The notes: generated from the sequence alone by a model not told the origin. A stretch of DNA of 64,000 bases from Corythucha ciliata (GCA_038030265.1 CM075937.1:3658001-3722000); one strand, 5' to 3'. Positions 21,120 through 36,100 are shown, counted from the first letter of the stretch. A program made the numbers and translations.

Positions 21120-24100
21120 GTATGTTTTTTTTTTTTTTTTCTTAGCGTCGTTTTATACTTGAACCAGAACGACAAATCGTTTCTTTATTTTCAAATCGAA
21201 AGAGAAAGAGGAGAAATGTAGAAACCTTGTTGTATGATTCGAAAAAATGATGGTGAAAGAGGGTGGATTTGCTCTCATACGTGACTAGATTTTCCTAAGC
21301 AAACACTTTTTTTTTATTCCTTTACATTTCGTAACGGCCGTCAATTTCGATTGGGTTTTCTTCTCAAGAGAGCTTGCTTTACCTCCCCCTCCCCCCTCTT
21401 CTCTTTTTTTTTTAGACAGACCTTGATATTTTCTTTTTACTCATAATTGCAGGATGGTACGACATTCGTCGATTGCTGTGATTCCAAGGGATATTTTTCG
21501 CCCGTACAGAAACACCATCGAAGAAATGTAAGTCCCTACAATTTCATAATTTTAAGGAAAATCTATTAAAATAAGAACGAAGGAAAAACGCATTTAGTGG
21601 TTGAGAGGCCCAACAGCGACGGTTTTTCAGACCAATCTCGAAAAGTCTGTGTCCCTTTTTCCCTCACGAAGGGTCCTCCCTCCCTTAGACGTTGTTTCCA
21701 TGTCCCTTTGAGGGCAATCAGCCTTTCCTAGTTCCTAGACTCGCGAAGCGATTCAATTTAATTAGCCTCGACACTGTGGACAATGAAAGGTATGCAATCA
21801 CCCGCACGACCAAACTCTAGGTATGCAAGAACCCTCAGGACTCAATGACAAGGAGCTTTTTGGAAGACCTGAGAGCGACTCCTACACACGAAACCGGTCC
21901 GTATTAAAAAAAAAAAAAAAAATGAAATTGCCGTGACCTCCCCCCCCCTCTAATAGGTCGTTCTTCGTTCCGCTCTGCTATAAAATGTCCACTTATAACT
22001 TTTAGTTTAATATACGTACCTAGCCGAGGTATAATATCCTGAAGGACTCGCTTATACAGGTCATACCCTTTAAAATTCCCCGCTTAACCCCCCTCTCCCT
22101 CCTTGCTAATAGTCTTCAATTAATCAAAAACTCAAGTGCTTTCGTTCGATAAACAACAACTTGGAAACCTCTTCAATTTTCTAACCACTTCCTCCTCAAC
22201 GCTCGGACTTACCGTTTGTTTCTCTTTTACTCGCCTTTTCAAGGAGATAAAACGTGATTTGCCGTACACCAGGGTGAAACGAAGCGAGAGAGAGAGACAA
22301 TTCGTTCTCAATGAGGACATTTGAGTAAGACACCTCTTTCTCTTTCTCTCCCCCCCCCACCATCCACGGGCTATCGTGTACAGAGATAAAAGTTTATTTT
22401 AATCTAACAAATCCCAGCCTCCCCTCGCTCTTCACTATAAGTTTACTTCAATGTCTTCCAGGTTGAGATTCTCCAAGTGGAAATTTCCCGAGGGAGGGAG
22501 GGGGGATTATCGACTTGTTTTCAAGGTGCCTCGGTGAATTGATAGGCTGGGCACACGGCCACCTTAAATGACACCTTAAATGTTACTTTAAAGGTCCTCA
22601 TGAAAAAAAAGTCGACGGGTGATTGTCAATCTTTTTTTTTATTTTGGTGTTAATTAAAGTTTTGAAAAACCCCGTATTTTCGAATAAAATATAAAAGATT
22701 GAAGCGTTGAGGGGGGGGGGTCGAATCAAACCATCAAAATAGAACGATGAAAAGACATGAAGGTGAATAGTCTTTGAAAAACGGGCGGGACTTGATGGCG
22801 GAAATGATATCGTTTTCTGTCCTTCCCTACCACATCCCTCCACACTCCCCCCCCCACTCTTGCAAATATCACTACCACGACACTCCACAGGCAATAATAA
22901 TCCTTCTGATATTGAAACGATCAAGTTTGGTTCGACACCTGCCAGTTAACGACAGCCCTAGGGCGACATAGTGCGAGAATCGATAGGCGTAAATGGTGTT
23001 TGTTGTAAAACACAGGAAATGGTGTGGATAAAAATGTTCGGTTTGATGAAAAAAAAAAAAAGTCCCCCCTTCTGGTATGCGTGGAGGGGGGAGGTCAAGG
23101 CGTTCAATTTTACCCAACGTGGCAGAATATATTTGGGTTTATTTAACCATGATTTTTAATAACCACAGGGTGTACCGTGACGGGACAGTTACAGCTGAGG
23201 GCACAGGTGTTAACTGGTTAGGAGGAGTATAAAAATCGAAGAAATAAAAAAAAAAGGAAGAATTGGAGAAAAAAAAGTGTAAAAGAAGAGGTTGTCGAGG
23301 AACGGTGGCATCAGAGGTGGAGGACCCCTTCGACAGCTCGTTTCGGTTGTCAGATTTTCCGTGGCGAGAAACCCTATGCCACGTTGTTCTTGGGGCAAGT
23401 CTACAGCTGAAATTGAAAAAACGCGCTATAATTCATAGCTCAAAGTGAAAAAATCGTTAATTCGAGGGGGGGGGGGAAACGCAAACTCATGATTAACAAA
23501 GAGGAATAGCGGTGATTCGGCCCTGCGTAATGGTAAAACTGATTCGCGTTCCAATAGAGGCCATAAAGCGACCATCCACGCGTTGAAACAGGTGAATCTT
23601 AACGTTCGTAGGTTTGGCTTTGGCAAATGAAATCCAATAAAATTCTTAACAAGCGCTCTATAACGCATTTTTCCCCCTCGAAAATGTCTATAGGTCAGTG
23701 GCAAAGCGAGGGGTTTGAAGGCTTTACTAACGAACTTGTTATCGTTTTGCTCAGCACAGTGCTCAAAAGAAACACAAATAGCGTAACAAAACCTCTCATT
23801 GAAATTCCAGTCGAGCTTTGTAAAGACGACCGCTCCCCCCATCCCCTTCACCATAACCACCCTTATAACAGTATTTTCCTTACAGAAGGGCCAAGTCTGA
23901 AAAACGACTGTTGCGTTCCGACACACGTAAGAGAAGAAGAGGACCTCCACCCACCCACCACACTCCTCCATACTTATTCTCCTCCGTTAGAAACGAAATC
24001 CAATCCTAAGTTATTGGTTTTTGAACAGATAAACGTCCCTAAGGTGTCTTTCGGTCAGAAAGGAGTTAAATCAACAAGAACGATTGGTCTTATCCCGGTA

Positions 24101-27100
24101 TTTATTGCATGTTTCATGGACATTTTCCCCTCTGCCCCCCCTCCGCCTCCCAAGCCTCAAAATTCTCAAACATGTGTAGTATTCTGCACCCGAACTTTTA
24201 ATCATCGTATTAAACTCTAACGCCCTTCAATATTTGAAGCATGTATAGCAAGCAAGAACACTCTTGTGACAAGAACAAGGCGAGCAAGGGCCCGGTAATT
24301 CTCCTACTGAGCCCATTTTGATCAATATTAAATCCTCCGAGTGAACGAGGAAATACCGTATTTTCGAAGAAGAAGAGGCTTAATAGAAGTAGAAGGAGAA
24401 GCTACCGATGTTGTGCGACTAAATGAACTATTTGCGAGTTTTACAGTACAAGAGAGGGAATGTGTCTAGTGTTGTGGTTGAGTGGAAATCAACGCGCGTT
24501 GATCTTACAAACTTTCTCTACGAACAGAGTGGTAGTGGTAAGGGGGAGGGGGTTCAACCATGTAGAAATTTTATCTCCAATTCTAGTTTAGACCCGCGTG
24601 TCTTTTCCCTTTCCGCACTCGTGGCTTAACCTACCGGGGCAGGATCATTCCAATCAACGGTGTGAAGATAATGGGGATAGACGCAACCGACACAATTGAG
24701 GACCGACGTTGAAATTGAGTTAAACTTGGGTGACCGCGGTAATTTATTCTTTAATTACTTGGGTTAGTGTGGCGGGGCACGCTCGATGCATTTTTAATAA
24801 AACCAGGGCACCACAGTGAGGGGATTTTCCGAGGAGGGCGCTATTTTTCTTTGTTCACCCTCGAAAATTCCAGTGAACATAACTTCAGAAAAGAAAAATG
24901 ATGTTTGTGAAACAAAGTTGTGCAAACGGGGAGGTGGGGAGGAAATAACTTTCGCCTTTTGCTTTGTTTGTGCGTCTCTGTCCGCCTCAATAACACGCTC
25001 GCTACGTTAAACTCGTTGTCAAACATCAGTAACTCGAATAAGGGCCTACATGGCACGTAATTCTTTGGATTGGACGTTACTTTCGCATTTGTTTCACTTC
25101 AATTGGCCACTTCTCAGTGGCGGCGTGCGTTGCCAACTAGCATTTTGCTTTTCCCGTCAATTCAAACTCGAACATCCGTCAAAATGTTTTCTGTCCCGTT
25201 AAAAAATCCGTCAGTATGCGTGCCTGCGTGCATAGGTAGCGGCGAAGAGTTGCCGACAACCCGGGCTCCTCTTCCCTGAAAAGCTTAAAAATGGATAAAT
25301 AATGAAATTTCAAAGAAAGCGATCATTCGCAAATGTTTCCCATACATGAGAAACACTTGCGAATTCGTGGTTAATGGTTGCCCTTCTACGGCTGAGATTT
25401 AGAAAACCCACTAACGCACTATTCTTGGTAATTCATTAAAAAAAGTAAAAAAAAAATCGCTCGATCGCGTATAAAATGGAGGAAAACGCTAATTCAAAAC
25501 AATCAAAAATCGATAATAAGCGCCAATCCGCGGTTTGGAAGCAGCATCTTCCCCTCGTGAAGATGAGAAAAAGCACTAATTCTTGGCCCCAATTGGGAAA
25601 AAGCACTAATTCAAGGCTGAAACTGAGGAAAGTGCTAATTCTCAGATCAAATCGAGAAACGCCAATTCGCGTTATCTCAAGGACACTTAATGACTATAAA
25701 AAGATAAAACCGCTAATTCTTGGATAGAAAAGAAAAAAACGCTAATTCACTGCTAAAACTCGTGAAAAGTGCTAATTCGCGGCTAAAATTAAGCAAAAGA
25801 TCTCATTTGCAGCTAAAATTAACGGCGAAACCGCTAATTCGATGCTTGAATTAAGCAAAAATCATAATTCGTGGCTAAAATTGAGGAAAAACCGCTTAGC
25901 CTAAAATTGAGAAATGTTCCAGTTCGTGCCTAAAACGCTAATTCACGACACAAATCGACAAATCACCAATTCGTGGTTTCTTGAGGGCACTTGATGACTA
26001 AAAAAGAGGAAGTCGCTAATTCTTGGCAAAAAAACGGGAAAAATTCTAATTCGCGGTTGAAATTAGCTTAAATTGTAGGGAAAATGCTAATTCAATGCTG
26101 TATCTGAGAAAATGCCTTTTAATTGAGATGGATATAATGAATATTTCTGTCGCCGGTATTTTTAATTAATAAATTAATTAAACTGATGTTATCCGGACGA
26201 CGATGGAAGGGCATAGCCCAACACAATTGGAGTTTCGAGAAAAAATGGCTCTCCGGCGGGATTTGAACCCGCAACCTCTGGATTACCAGTCCAGCACGCT
26301 GCCAATTGCGCTACGATTTAACATTTTCTGGTAACCCCACTCCCCAATTTGCATTGCATCCCTCACCCCCTCCACCACTTTTTTTTTTTTTTTTTTTTTT
26401 TTTTAGGGCTCGGACGGTCTTGCGACTCCAAGGGTGTCAGAAGCCTTTCGGCTCATACACCATACCCACTTGGGGTCCGGACTCGGGAGAGCCTAGTACG
26501 GCTCCTCAAACCTATCTATCCTTTCCAGCAATCTCAGGAAACGGGTCCCATTCTCCTTTGATAAGCTGGGGAAGGATATCCTATCGTCACCAAAAATAGT
26601 GTATCTGGCTGCCGTGAAGCCGTCACACTCGCATTATGACGTGCTCCGCGGTTTCCTCAGCCTCCCCACATCTATCGCAGTCGGGCTCCCCTACTGCCCC
26701 CCATGATGGACAGGTGCCTGTTAAGGGCGTAATGTCCTGTATACATCCCTGCTATCCGCCTAAGCTTTACCCGTGTTAGTCCCAGCAACCATGCCGAAGC
26801 TTCCTGGTCTTCCTCATTGATTCCTAGTTTTGCTTGCCGGCACCCGGGTTCAGTCCGCCATCTCCTCAGAGTTTGGTCACTGGCTCAGGCCCTTATCTCC
26901 CTCAAAACCACCATTTGGGCAATACCCACCGATGGTTCAGGCCCTATTACCGGCTGGTCCGCGCCACGCTTGGCCAGCTCGTCTGCTTTTTCATTTCCCT
27001 GCCATCCTTTATGACCCGGGATCCATCCCAACGTTAAGGAGTTCCCTTCGCATTGGAGGTCCCGTATCCCTACTCTGCAACTCGCTAAGGCCGCTGAGTC

Positions 27101-30100
27101 CACCTTGAGTTTGGTGATCGCCCCCAGCGCCGCCCTGCTGTCAGAGTAGGTACCGATTGCCCTACCTGTCACTTTCCGCTTCAGTAGCTCCCGAGTACAA
27201 GCATCGATCGCTACCACCTCGGCCTGGAAAACTGTGGTGTGTCCCCCTAGCTGGATACTTATTTCCACCCCCAGCTCCGGCACGAAATCCCAGCTCAGGT
27301 TGGCCCTTCCTGACCCTTCTTGGAGCCGTCAGTGTAACACACCAGGGGGCCTATTCTCTAACTCCGTAGCAATAGCTTTTTCGCAGTCATATGTTTATTT
27401 CATTAATATTCTTCAAACAAATAAATGAAATAGACACATGGCTCCCCTTGCCGAGATTCCCAACCCTCTTTTCTCACAATGACTCTCTGTTTGATTTTGG
27501 TCGAGAAGTCGTTCCTTTTAACCACGTAATCCGGCCTAAGTGCCGAGGACGATGATACTCTATTTAGTTCCCCTTCCCAGTCCCATTGGCACTGCCTGGC
27601 CCGCTTTAGGCCTCCCTGGCATCTCAACCTGAAGGCAACTTCAAGTGCCCGACCCCTGACTTCAATGTCCAGGGGCTTCAAGCCTAGTAATCTTTCCATG
27701 GCCCTCGTAGGGGTTGTCCGGAATGGCCCCAAAATCGCCAGGCAAGCAAGCCTTTGTATTTTTGTGAGCCTTTCCGCCCCCCCCCCAGCCCTTCACCATC
27801 CCCCTCCACCATGCGGCCGCCCCGGGCAGGATGCGCGGTCGGATGATTCCTGTGGATATCCACTTCATGACCCGTGGTTTCAGGACCCAGGTCTTCCCCA
27901 CGATTTGTCTACATTGGTGAAAGGCCACCACAGCTTTCTTGTAAACGCTGGTCTACGTGTTCCTTCTCATCCAATATGACTCCCAAATATTTAACCTGTT
28001 TCGAAAGAGCGATGACCTCTCCCCGAAAGTGGACTGATTGCCATCCCTCCCTTTTCCTCTTGTGAGTGAACAACACCATAATATTCGTCTTACTGGGGTT
28101 TATTGTGACTATCCCCATCGCCCCCCTCATGAGGGAACACAATGTGGATAAGTCTTTTCCCCTAACCACTATGGCTCCGTCATCCGCAAAAAATTGCGCA
28201 TAGAAGCCCTTTTCCTCTAATTTCCTTTTAAGACTATCTACCACACGTATCCAGAGAAGAGGCGAGAGACTAAGGGCAATTCAGCCCTGTCAAAAGTTAA
28301 TTTTCTTCGGAGCTTTGCCAAATAGCCACGACAGATCTGATAAAAGTGGCCTGATATCGTCAGGTAACGGATAAATGTCGTTAAGGTCCAATGTATGGTC
28401 ATATGGAGTAACTATCTGTGGAGAGATTTTAGGATCTCCTATTTAGATAATTACGATTATTTGTTGAAACGATAAAACCGAACTGCTTTATTTTTGTTAA
28501 CCATGTATCGGAACATAAATAAAAATAATAAAAGTAGTAGAAGGGGGGCCATCGCATCAGCCCCTAGGGAGACTGGAAGTCCGGGAAGAACGAAATGTAC
28601 TCGGCGAGTTGTCTGTGTTAGTTTCTTGACAACTGCTGGATTATTCGAATGTTCTAATGTCATGAACGACGTGAAATAGGCTGGTTTAACCCTATCGACG
28701 CTGACTTTGAGCGACTTTCCGTTGACGGAGATAGTGAGAGTTTTGCCATCGTGGCTTAAGACGGGATAAGGACCAGTGTAGGGGGGTTGTAACGAACGGC
28801 GTTTGGTGTCGTCGCGTAGAAAAACATGTGTGCATGACGACAATTCTTGAAATACGAAGGGCTTCTTCATCGAGTGATTGCCGGGGGGTACTGGCCGTAA
28901 TTCGGACATTTGACGACGTAAACAGTCAACGAGGTTGTTGGGGGCAGTGATGAACTGTTGTCGGACGGGTAATTCAATTAATTCGCCAGGAAGGCGTAGA
29001 GGTTCACCGTAGCTCGGCTGGGGACGTGTTAAGTTCTTCACGAAAGGCACTGCGGATTCCGAGAAGAACGAGTGGGTAGAGCTTGTAGCCAGTTCATAGT
29101 CGGGTGACACATGAGTGACGCTTTTAAATGGCGATGAAAAGTTTCGACTAGACCGTTGGCGCAGGGATGATAACTAGTGGTCCGGAAGCGTTCGAAACCG
29201 AAGGTTGATGCGAGAGATCGGAATAACGCGGATTCGAACTGTCCGCCCTGGTCAGTCGTGATTCGGGACGGTGTGACGAATCGAGAAACCAACAGTTGAC
29301 GAGAGCATTTGCGGCGGTGGGTGCGGAGCTGTCTTCGAGTGGCCAAACTTCGGGCCATCGCGTGAATCTGTCGATCACAGTTAGACAATAACGATACCGT
29401 CCGACGGGGGGAAGTGGTCCGATGAGGTCGACGTGGATGTGTTGAAAACGCGACGTGGGTGTAGGAAAGTTGCCAGGTGGACATGGCGAGTTATTTTGGC
29501 GCGTTGGCAAGAAATACACGCCCGTGACCACGCTCGGCAATCTTGACGGATTCGAGGCCACACAACGCGTTGTGAAATGAGCCGGGTAGTTGCTTTGATG
29601 CCGGGATGACTCAAATTATGGAGAGAGTCGAAAATGCAGGCGTCGAAGTGGAGTAGGTACGAAGGGTCGAAGAGTTGATGTTGACGTGTCGCAAACAAGA
29701 GTAATGTCGGACCCGGGGATGTCAACGTTTTGGAGGCGAAGGGACGAATCGTTGGTTTTGAGGAGGTCACGATGTTCATCATCATGATTTTGCGCTTTAG
29801 CTTGTGTTGTGAGATCGACAGGGGGAGAAATTGCAGCGGTGAGAGAATCGACTCGAGATAGAGTATCGGCGACAATGTTTGCAGCGCCGCTGATGTGTTG
29901 AATGTCGGTCGTGAACTGGGAAACAAACGAGAGGAATGAGAGGGAGCTTGAAGTTGTGCTGCAGACGGGAGAAAACGACTGTAGAAATTTATCATCCCGA
30001 GGAAATGGCGAAGACCTTGGGCTGTTGTCTGGCGTTTGAAATTTTGAAGCACCGCGATACGATCGATAGGGGGGGTTGTGCCTTCCGGGGTGACCTCATA

Positions 30101-33100
30101 TCCCAAGAAAGTGACTTTTGATGAGCCGAGAATGCATTTGTTGGCATTGATGAGGAGTCCATGTTCGCTCAGACGTTTGAAAACGGCGTGAAGATGCGTT
30201 TTATGTTCGTCGGCGTCTCGGGAGAAAATAAGAATGTCATCAATATAGGGATAACAAAAGTCGAGGCCTCGGAGGACGTGGTCTATGAACCGTTGAAACG
30301 TCAGGGCGGCATTTCTTAGTCCAAAGCTCATGTACGGGTACTCATAGAGACCGAAAGGCGTTGTGATAGCCGTCTTGGGACGTCGTTGGGATTGACGGGG
30401 ATTTGATGATACGCCTTGACGAGGTCCAGGACGGAGAAGATTGTGCATCCTTGGAGGTTGTGGGAAAAGTCATGGATATGACGGACAGGGTAACGATCAG
30501 GAACGGTCCTGGCGTTTTATGCACGATAGTCGCCACAGGGGCGCCACCCAGAACCTTTCTTCGGCACCATGTGAAGTGGTGATGACCAAGGGCTGTCTGA
30601 TCGTTGAACGATTCCTTGTTGAAGCATAAGGTCGAATTCAGCCTTGGCAGGTAGAAGCTTATCGGGAGCAAGTCGTCTAGGGCGTGCGAACACAGGGGGT
30701 CCGGGCGTCGTGTTGATGTAATGGACAGTAGAATGGTGAACGACGCGAGGAGGGCCCGACGGTAGAGTGAGCTGAGGGTATTGCGCGAGAATGTCGTGAA
30801 AAGGGGATGGCTGTAATGATTCAGAGGACAGTGACTTGACACTTGGTTGATGGGTCAGGTTCGTAATGCAAGTTTCAGCAAGGCCGGTGGTGGCATCGAA
30901 TAAACGGTTGTTGCGACAATCTGGAAGAAGAGAATAGTGTGCGAGGAAGTCGGTTCCGATAATGGGAACTTGCACGTCGGCGATGACGAAGTTCCAGGAG
31001 AAATCCCGACGAAGATTGAAATCCGGGCGAAGACAAATAGTGCCGTACGTTGAAATGTTCGTGTTTTTGGCGGCGAGAAGTTGGAGATCAACGCGATGTC
31101 GTTTTCCAGGAAGAAGACGGCGAGGGAAACAACACAAATCCCTCGCCTGTGTCGAGGAGGTACTGGTGCTTGGTGAGGTGATCGAGGATGAACAATCGGC
31201 GTCCTTGTTTAGGGCGGTCGGTCGCCGCTACTGTCGACTGCCCTGAGAGTTTAACGTTGGATAGGAGCACGGAGGGGTGCATTGCGTGGCACGATTTCCC
31301 CAGCGGCGATGGTACCAACATACTCGCGATGGTGAGTCGGAGGAGGGGCTGTAGGAAGGGGTGGAATGTCTGTGATGAGACCGTGGTTGACGCGCCGATG
31401 TTGATAGCGTTCGAGTCAGTGTGGCAAGTTGTTGAGTGACAGTTTCGAGAAGGCGAGCGATTCCCGGGTCCGTGGGAGTGGGAAACACGGGTTGGACTTC
31501 GACGATCTGGTCGGCAATGACGGCTAGGCGGTCGAGTGGAAGGTCTGCCTGTGTTTGAATGATCGCTTGAACGTGTGGAGGTAGGCGTTGCGTCCAGAGT
31601 ATCCGCAGCAAATCGTCGTGTACGAGTGTGGGTCCTGCGAGGGGTCAAAGATGCCGTAAGAATTGTGACGGTTTGAGGTCTCCGAGGTCTTCTTGTGACA
31701 GAAGGTGACGAAGACGTTGTCCGTCCGAGAGCGAAAGGCGTTCGATTAGCGAATTCTTGAGAGTGGTGTAGGGGTTTTGAAGGGGGGGGTGTCGTGATGA
31801 GATCCTCGACCTCATTTATATACCGCTCATCGAGTTGAGAAATTAGGTATCTGTATTTCGTCGCTTCTTGGGTGATGCCGGCGAGATCAAATTGAGCATC
31901 GACTTGGGCGAACCAGAGCTGCGGCTTGTCGCTCCAAAACGCGGGGAGTTTTATGGCGACGCGATTGACGAAGTTGGGAGCGGCTGCATCGTGGGCAATT
32001 CCGGCGGTTTGTTCAGCGATGTGAGGCAACATGCCTTGAATTTGCTGCCGGACGTTATTGAGTTGCTCGAGTTGAGCAGCAACGTCAGGAGCTTCTGCCA
32101 TGGTGTTCGGGTCGGGGTCACCAATTGGAGAGATTTTAGGATCTCCTATTTAGATAATTACGATTATTTGTTGAAACGATAAAACCAAATTGCTTTATTT
32201 TTGTTAACCATGTGTCGGAACATAAATAAAAATAATAAAAGTAGTACATAGAAGGGGGGCCACCGCATCTGTATGCCTCCTCCTCCTATAGCACGGAATC
32301 TGCCCAATCCGTCCAACGTGATCACATTGAAATCAGCGTTTTCGAAAGAGAATTGTATGAACGAAGGTTCTTTCAGGATTATTTTATCAGGCCGAATGTT
32401 GGCTGAGAGTTCCCGTAATGACGTCTCCTTGTAACTAGCTGAGAAACCGAGTATCGACAGCAGCTCCACGAGATGTTTAGACCCAAATTTATGATAGAGA
32501 TATACCCCAACGCCATGGAGTAAAGAAGATATAAATGAGCAAGGCCTCACTGCTGCAATTACTGAATGTGCAAGAGCAATACACTTTTTTATTGTATTAA
32601 TCCAAACACCCTCGTTTGTCTTTAACAATTAGAGTTTCAAAAAAAAATTAAAGAAGGGGGGACTACAGAATCGACATCCTGGAAGAAGTCATCTGATGGA
32701 GTGAGTTCACTCGTGTCATATACTTGAGAACGTATATCCTCTCGTATGAGGTCAGCAGCGGCCTTTACGACGCGAAGCCTTTCTGTGTTTGGATCTAAGC
32801 TTTTATCATCGTACCAAGCAGCTCTGAGAATTTTGTATCCGGTGTTTTTGAAGCACACGGTTGTGTGCTTAGAAGAGGATTATTAAAATGTCAACTCCGT
32901 AATTTTGGAGCAGACGATTTTTCCGATTCTGTCCGATTGAGTCCGATTCTGTGGTCACTCTCCCTCAATCTGGTTCATGAGTTCCTCTAAAGAGATCTAA
33001 AGAGAACTGACATTCTTTCTAGTTGCCTGCCAGGAACGAATAAATTTGTTCCATCGCGTCGTCGACCCAAGAGTACTGTCGTTGCCCCCTCTTTAGACCT

Positions 33101-36100
33101 TCAAATGGAGCCTTGTAGAGCTTTGTTCGGCAAAACGATGGTATTTTGCGTCAAGTGATACCAAATCTGGGTCATCACGAACTCGTTCTTTTATTCTTAG
33201 AGCCCATTCATCTGACTGTCACGACTAAAATGAAAATAAAAACGCTTTGCTGCTAAAATCAAGATAAAGCCCAAATTCTCGGCTAAAATTGAGAAAATGC
33301 GCTACTCAGTTCATGTCGGAAATTGGAAAGAAAAAACTGCTATAATTTGTGGTTTCTCGACACAATTTCTTGATCGTTAATGTGAAAATTGTTCTAATTT
33401 TGCGGCTAAAATCAAGTAAAAGCGACAAATCACGGTCACGCAATTGGACCGGTTGATTCCCACGTTAGCAAACTCCGTCAGATCTGACAGGAAATCCGTT
33501 CTCTGTAGTCAGCTCCAACGCATCAATTCTCTTTGTTTTTCGGATTCCTTTGCTGAAACTCCAAATCAGTTAATTTGAACATAATTATGGGCTTTTGGCT
33601 CGAAAAACCAGATTCCTGGTCTGATTTGACACGTTTCCCGACGACCCTTGTAAGCTGTCAAGTCTGCTCCTCCCCTCCACCTGTCAAAAGTTTGCTCCAG
33701 AACCTCCTTGCATTCAAGGTGTATGAAATGCTTTAAGATGAATTCCAAAAGTCCTCCGGATATCAATTCAAACCTCTTTGGGAGAGTGTCGCTTATCTGA
33801 AAACACCGTCCGTAAAACGACTGCAATAATGTTCTTTCCCGTAAGCGCCATGAATAATTCGGGGAGCACCCCTAACCCGAAAATCTAATCACTTTAAATT
33901 TATACGTTCGTAAATAAGCAAAACAAAAATTTAGGGCTCAGCACTTGATGCTGTCTTCGTGACGAATGAGGTGGGAGGTGGAGGGGGAGTGTTCTAGAAT
34001 TTAAAGCGGCTCACATAGAGATGGTCGCCCATTCAAAATAGTAGTAATGAGAAAGCTTTAAATTTAACGATTTTCCGCTGAAGTAAGCACTGTTTCCCGG
34101 TTGCAATTCAATTCAGGTTTAATCTTTTACTTCCCGCCTCCCACTACCACTCACGACCATCAAAACTATTCATTCCCTACAAGTGTTGCCTTTCTCACCG
34201 GATAATGAATGGAACATAAAAGGCAGGGTGTAAGTGCACCGTGTGAAATTTTGTTGTGACCTCTGGCTGGAAGTAAATGTGTCCCTCCCTTTATTTACAT
34301 ACTTACACGTACGTCCTATACACAAGCATCAAAAGGACTTCTTTTTATTATATATTGCTGTACACTTATTTCATATATCGTTCGTTCCCCCCCGGTAAAA
34401 GCTCGCAAGGCTATGCATACATTAAAATTCAATTTTTCGATCTTTTATGTGTGTCAAAGGGCGCCTTTGAAGTCTCCCGAAAAACAGTACGGAAATTTGT
34501 ATATTGTAACGTCAGAGTACGGATTCATACGGTTTTCCGCCCTTTTTTATTAGCAGGGAATTGAAAACGGCGTTAACGCTGAATTCATGCGCGTATCCAA
34601 GGGGGATAGGTCCCCGCTCCCCAGAAATCTCAGGTATACTTTTCATCAAAAATTATTTATTTCGATGCGAGAAATCTTCTCAGAAATCTCTCATTTCAAA
34701 TGAGGGAAGGAATTTAATCAGCAAAGAGGACCTTACACCTCAGTTACTGAGTAGCAGTGCCAACTCACTGGTGAGAGGTGAAGCTGTGAAAGGCAAAATA
34801 TAAATAAAGCTCGTAAATAAATAAACCGCGATGCTACATACCGCCGAACTAAGTCGGTCGTGCGTGTTATTGCCTAGCTGCCTCACGGTTACAGTTCCAA
34901 ACTTCACATTTTCGTCTTGGTGTCAGAATTTTTTGCAGCAAGGAGTGGAGGTTGTGATTGTAGGACAATTCGGGGGGGTAGAGGAGTGCACTCAGCACTT
35001 TACTGAATGGAAAAAAAAAGTATTGGTTTTAAATGAATTACAAAAATGAGCGTTTCGCGATGTAGTGCCATCGCCCGAATTTTTTCGACTCAAGAGTGGC
35101 TCCTTTGAGTCGGCCAAATTCGCGTAAATTGGGTTTTTAAGACGCCATAGCCGTGAAATGTCAGCGACGCGACAGCGACAGTTACCCGAATAAAAACAAC
35201 GGTTGTGCGAGACGGAATGACAACGTCGAACAATATAAATTAAGCCCTTATAAAGAAGGAAAACTGCGAACTTTCAAGTCTCTTAAGTCCAACAATTCAA
35301 CAATATTCCCCTCCTACTACCATGTACCATAAAAGCCGTAAGCTCTTTCAGTGCGTGATATAAAGCGAACTGTGCCTCACCCCCCCCCCCGGGGAATAAT
35401 CACCCCCCTCCCTCTGGCAGTGATGCTAACTATAATTCACGCTCTTTATCTTAAGAACAATGCTCCGCTCTCTGTTAAAAGTTTTAAAAGGCGCGAGCGA
35501 AATAAAAGCGTCTCCTTTTCTCCTGCAGAGTTAAAAGGGAGGGAATCAATTAGTTTCTAGTATTTCCACGATGCCAGACGTTGCGTTTGTACTGAGAGAT
35601 TGATCGTGTAACCAGCGCAATGAGGCCAACTGGCGAGTTTGATGATTATTAATTATCAAAAGATCGAAAGCCGTAAAATATGAGAAACTGAAGATTTGGG
35701 CTGAAGAGCCATAAAAAAGCCCAAGAATTTGAGAGGAAGGAAAACAGTTTGAGCTGGTGATAATGTGGGAACGCGGGACTGCCCCTCGATTTCTCTCTTC
35801 ATTTTTCATTTCATTTTATCCGCTCAGTGCAAAACTCACCATTTTTTAAGGGCCAGAAAGTATTTGAATACTCCCGGGAATGCTCATTTTCGAACTCCTT
35901 TCCACCCCTCATATTCTTCATCATCGTCTCCAAATCAAGAAAGGGAAGAGTTTTTGAACTTCGCCCTTTCCCCGAAAATTCAGCCCTTTGACAGGAAACA
36001 TTATTATTAGCTCTTTCTGGTAAGTTGTGTTAACGATGAGTGGTGGGGAGGGGGGAAAATCACGCATTTTCTGTTCGGTGACTCGAAAAAGTACGTTAAA

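Larger units (their letters stand above)
26379..28277 (-). mobile_element. Non-LTR retrotransposon with RNase H, 5'-truncated
   Basis: On the minus strand, reverse transcriptase fragments are followed by an RNase H domain and a 26-nt poly(A) (T run at 26379-26404). The 5' end breaks off inside the polymerase near the ALSLSPLLW block, at about 28277. Several frameshifts interrupt the frame. RNase H at the C-terminus points to the I/LOA/Jockey-related LINE group rather than RTE or R2. Confidence 0.85.
28419..32267 (-). mobile_element. Ty3/gypsy LTR retrotransposon, full span but frameshifted
   Basis: LTRs of 138 bp (28419-28556) and 142 bp (32126-32267) with TG...CA ends on the minus strand flank about 3.57 kb holding gag, protease, reverse transcriptase and integrase in gypsy order. 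TCTG stands on both sides (28415-28418 and 32268-32271). The interior has many frameshifts, and the RNase H region is unrecognisable. It is inserted in an older coding sequence. Confidence 0.9.

Noticed and set aside
23426..24220. Overlapping open frames of 181 and 197 codons on opposite strands
   Set aside because: They overlap each other in a large intron, have no recognisable domain and no plausible splice signals.
25480..26125. CRISPR-like array of regularly spaced similar units
   Set aside because: Units are not identical, there are no unique spacers of constant length, no cas genes, and the genome is eukaryotic. It is a degenerate minisatellite.
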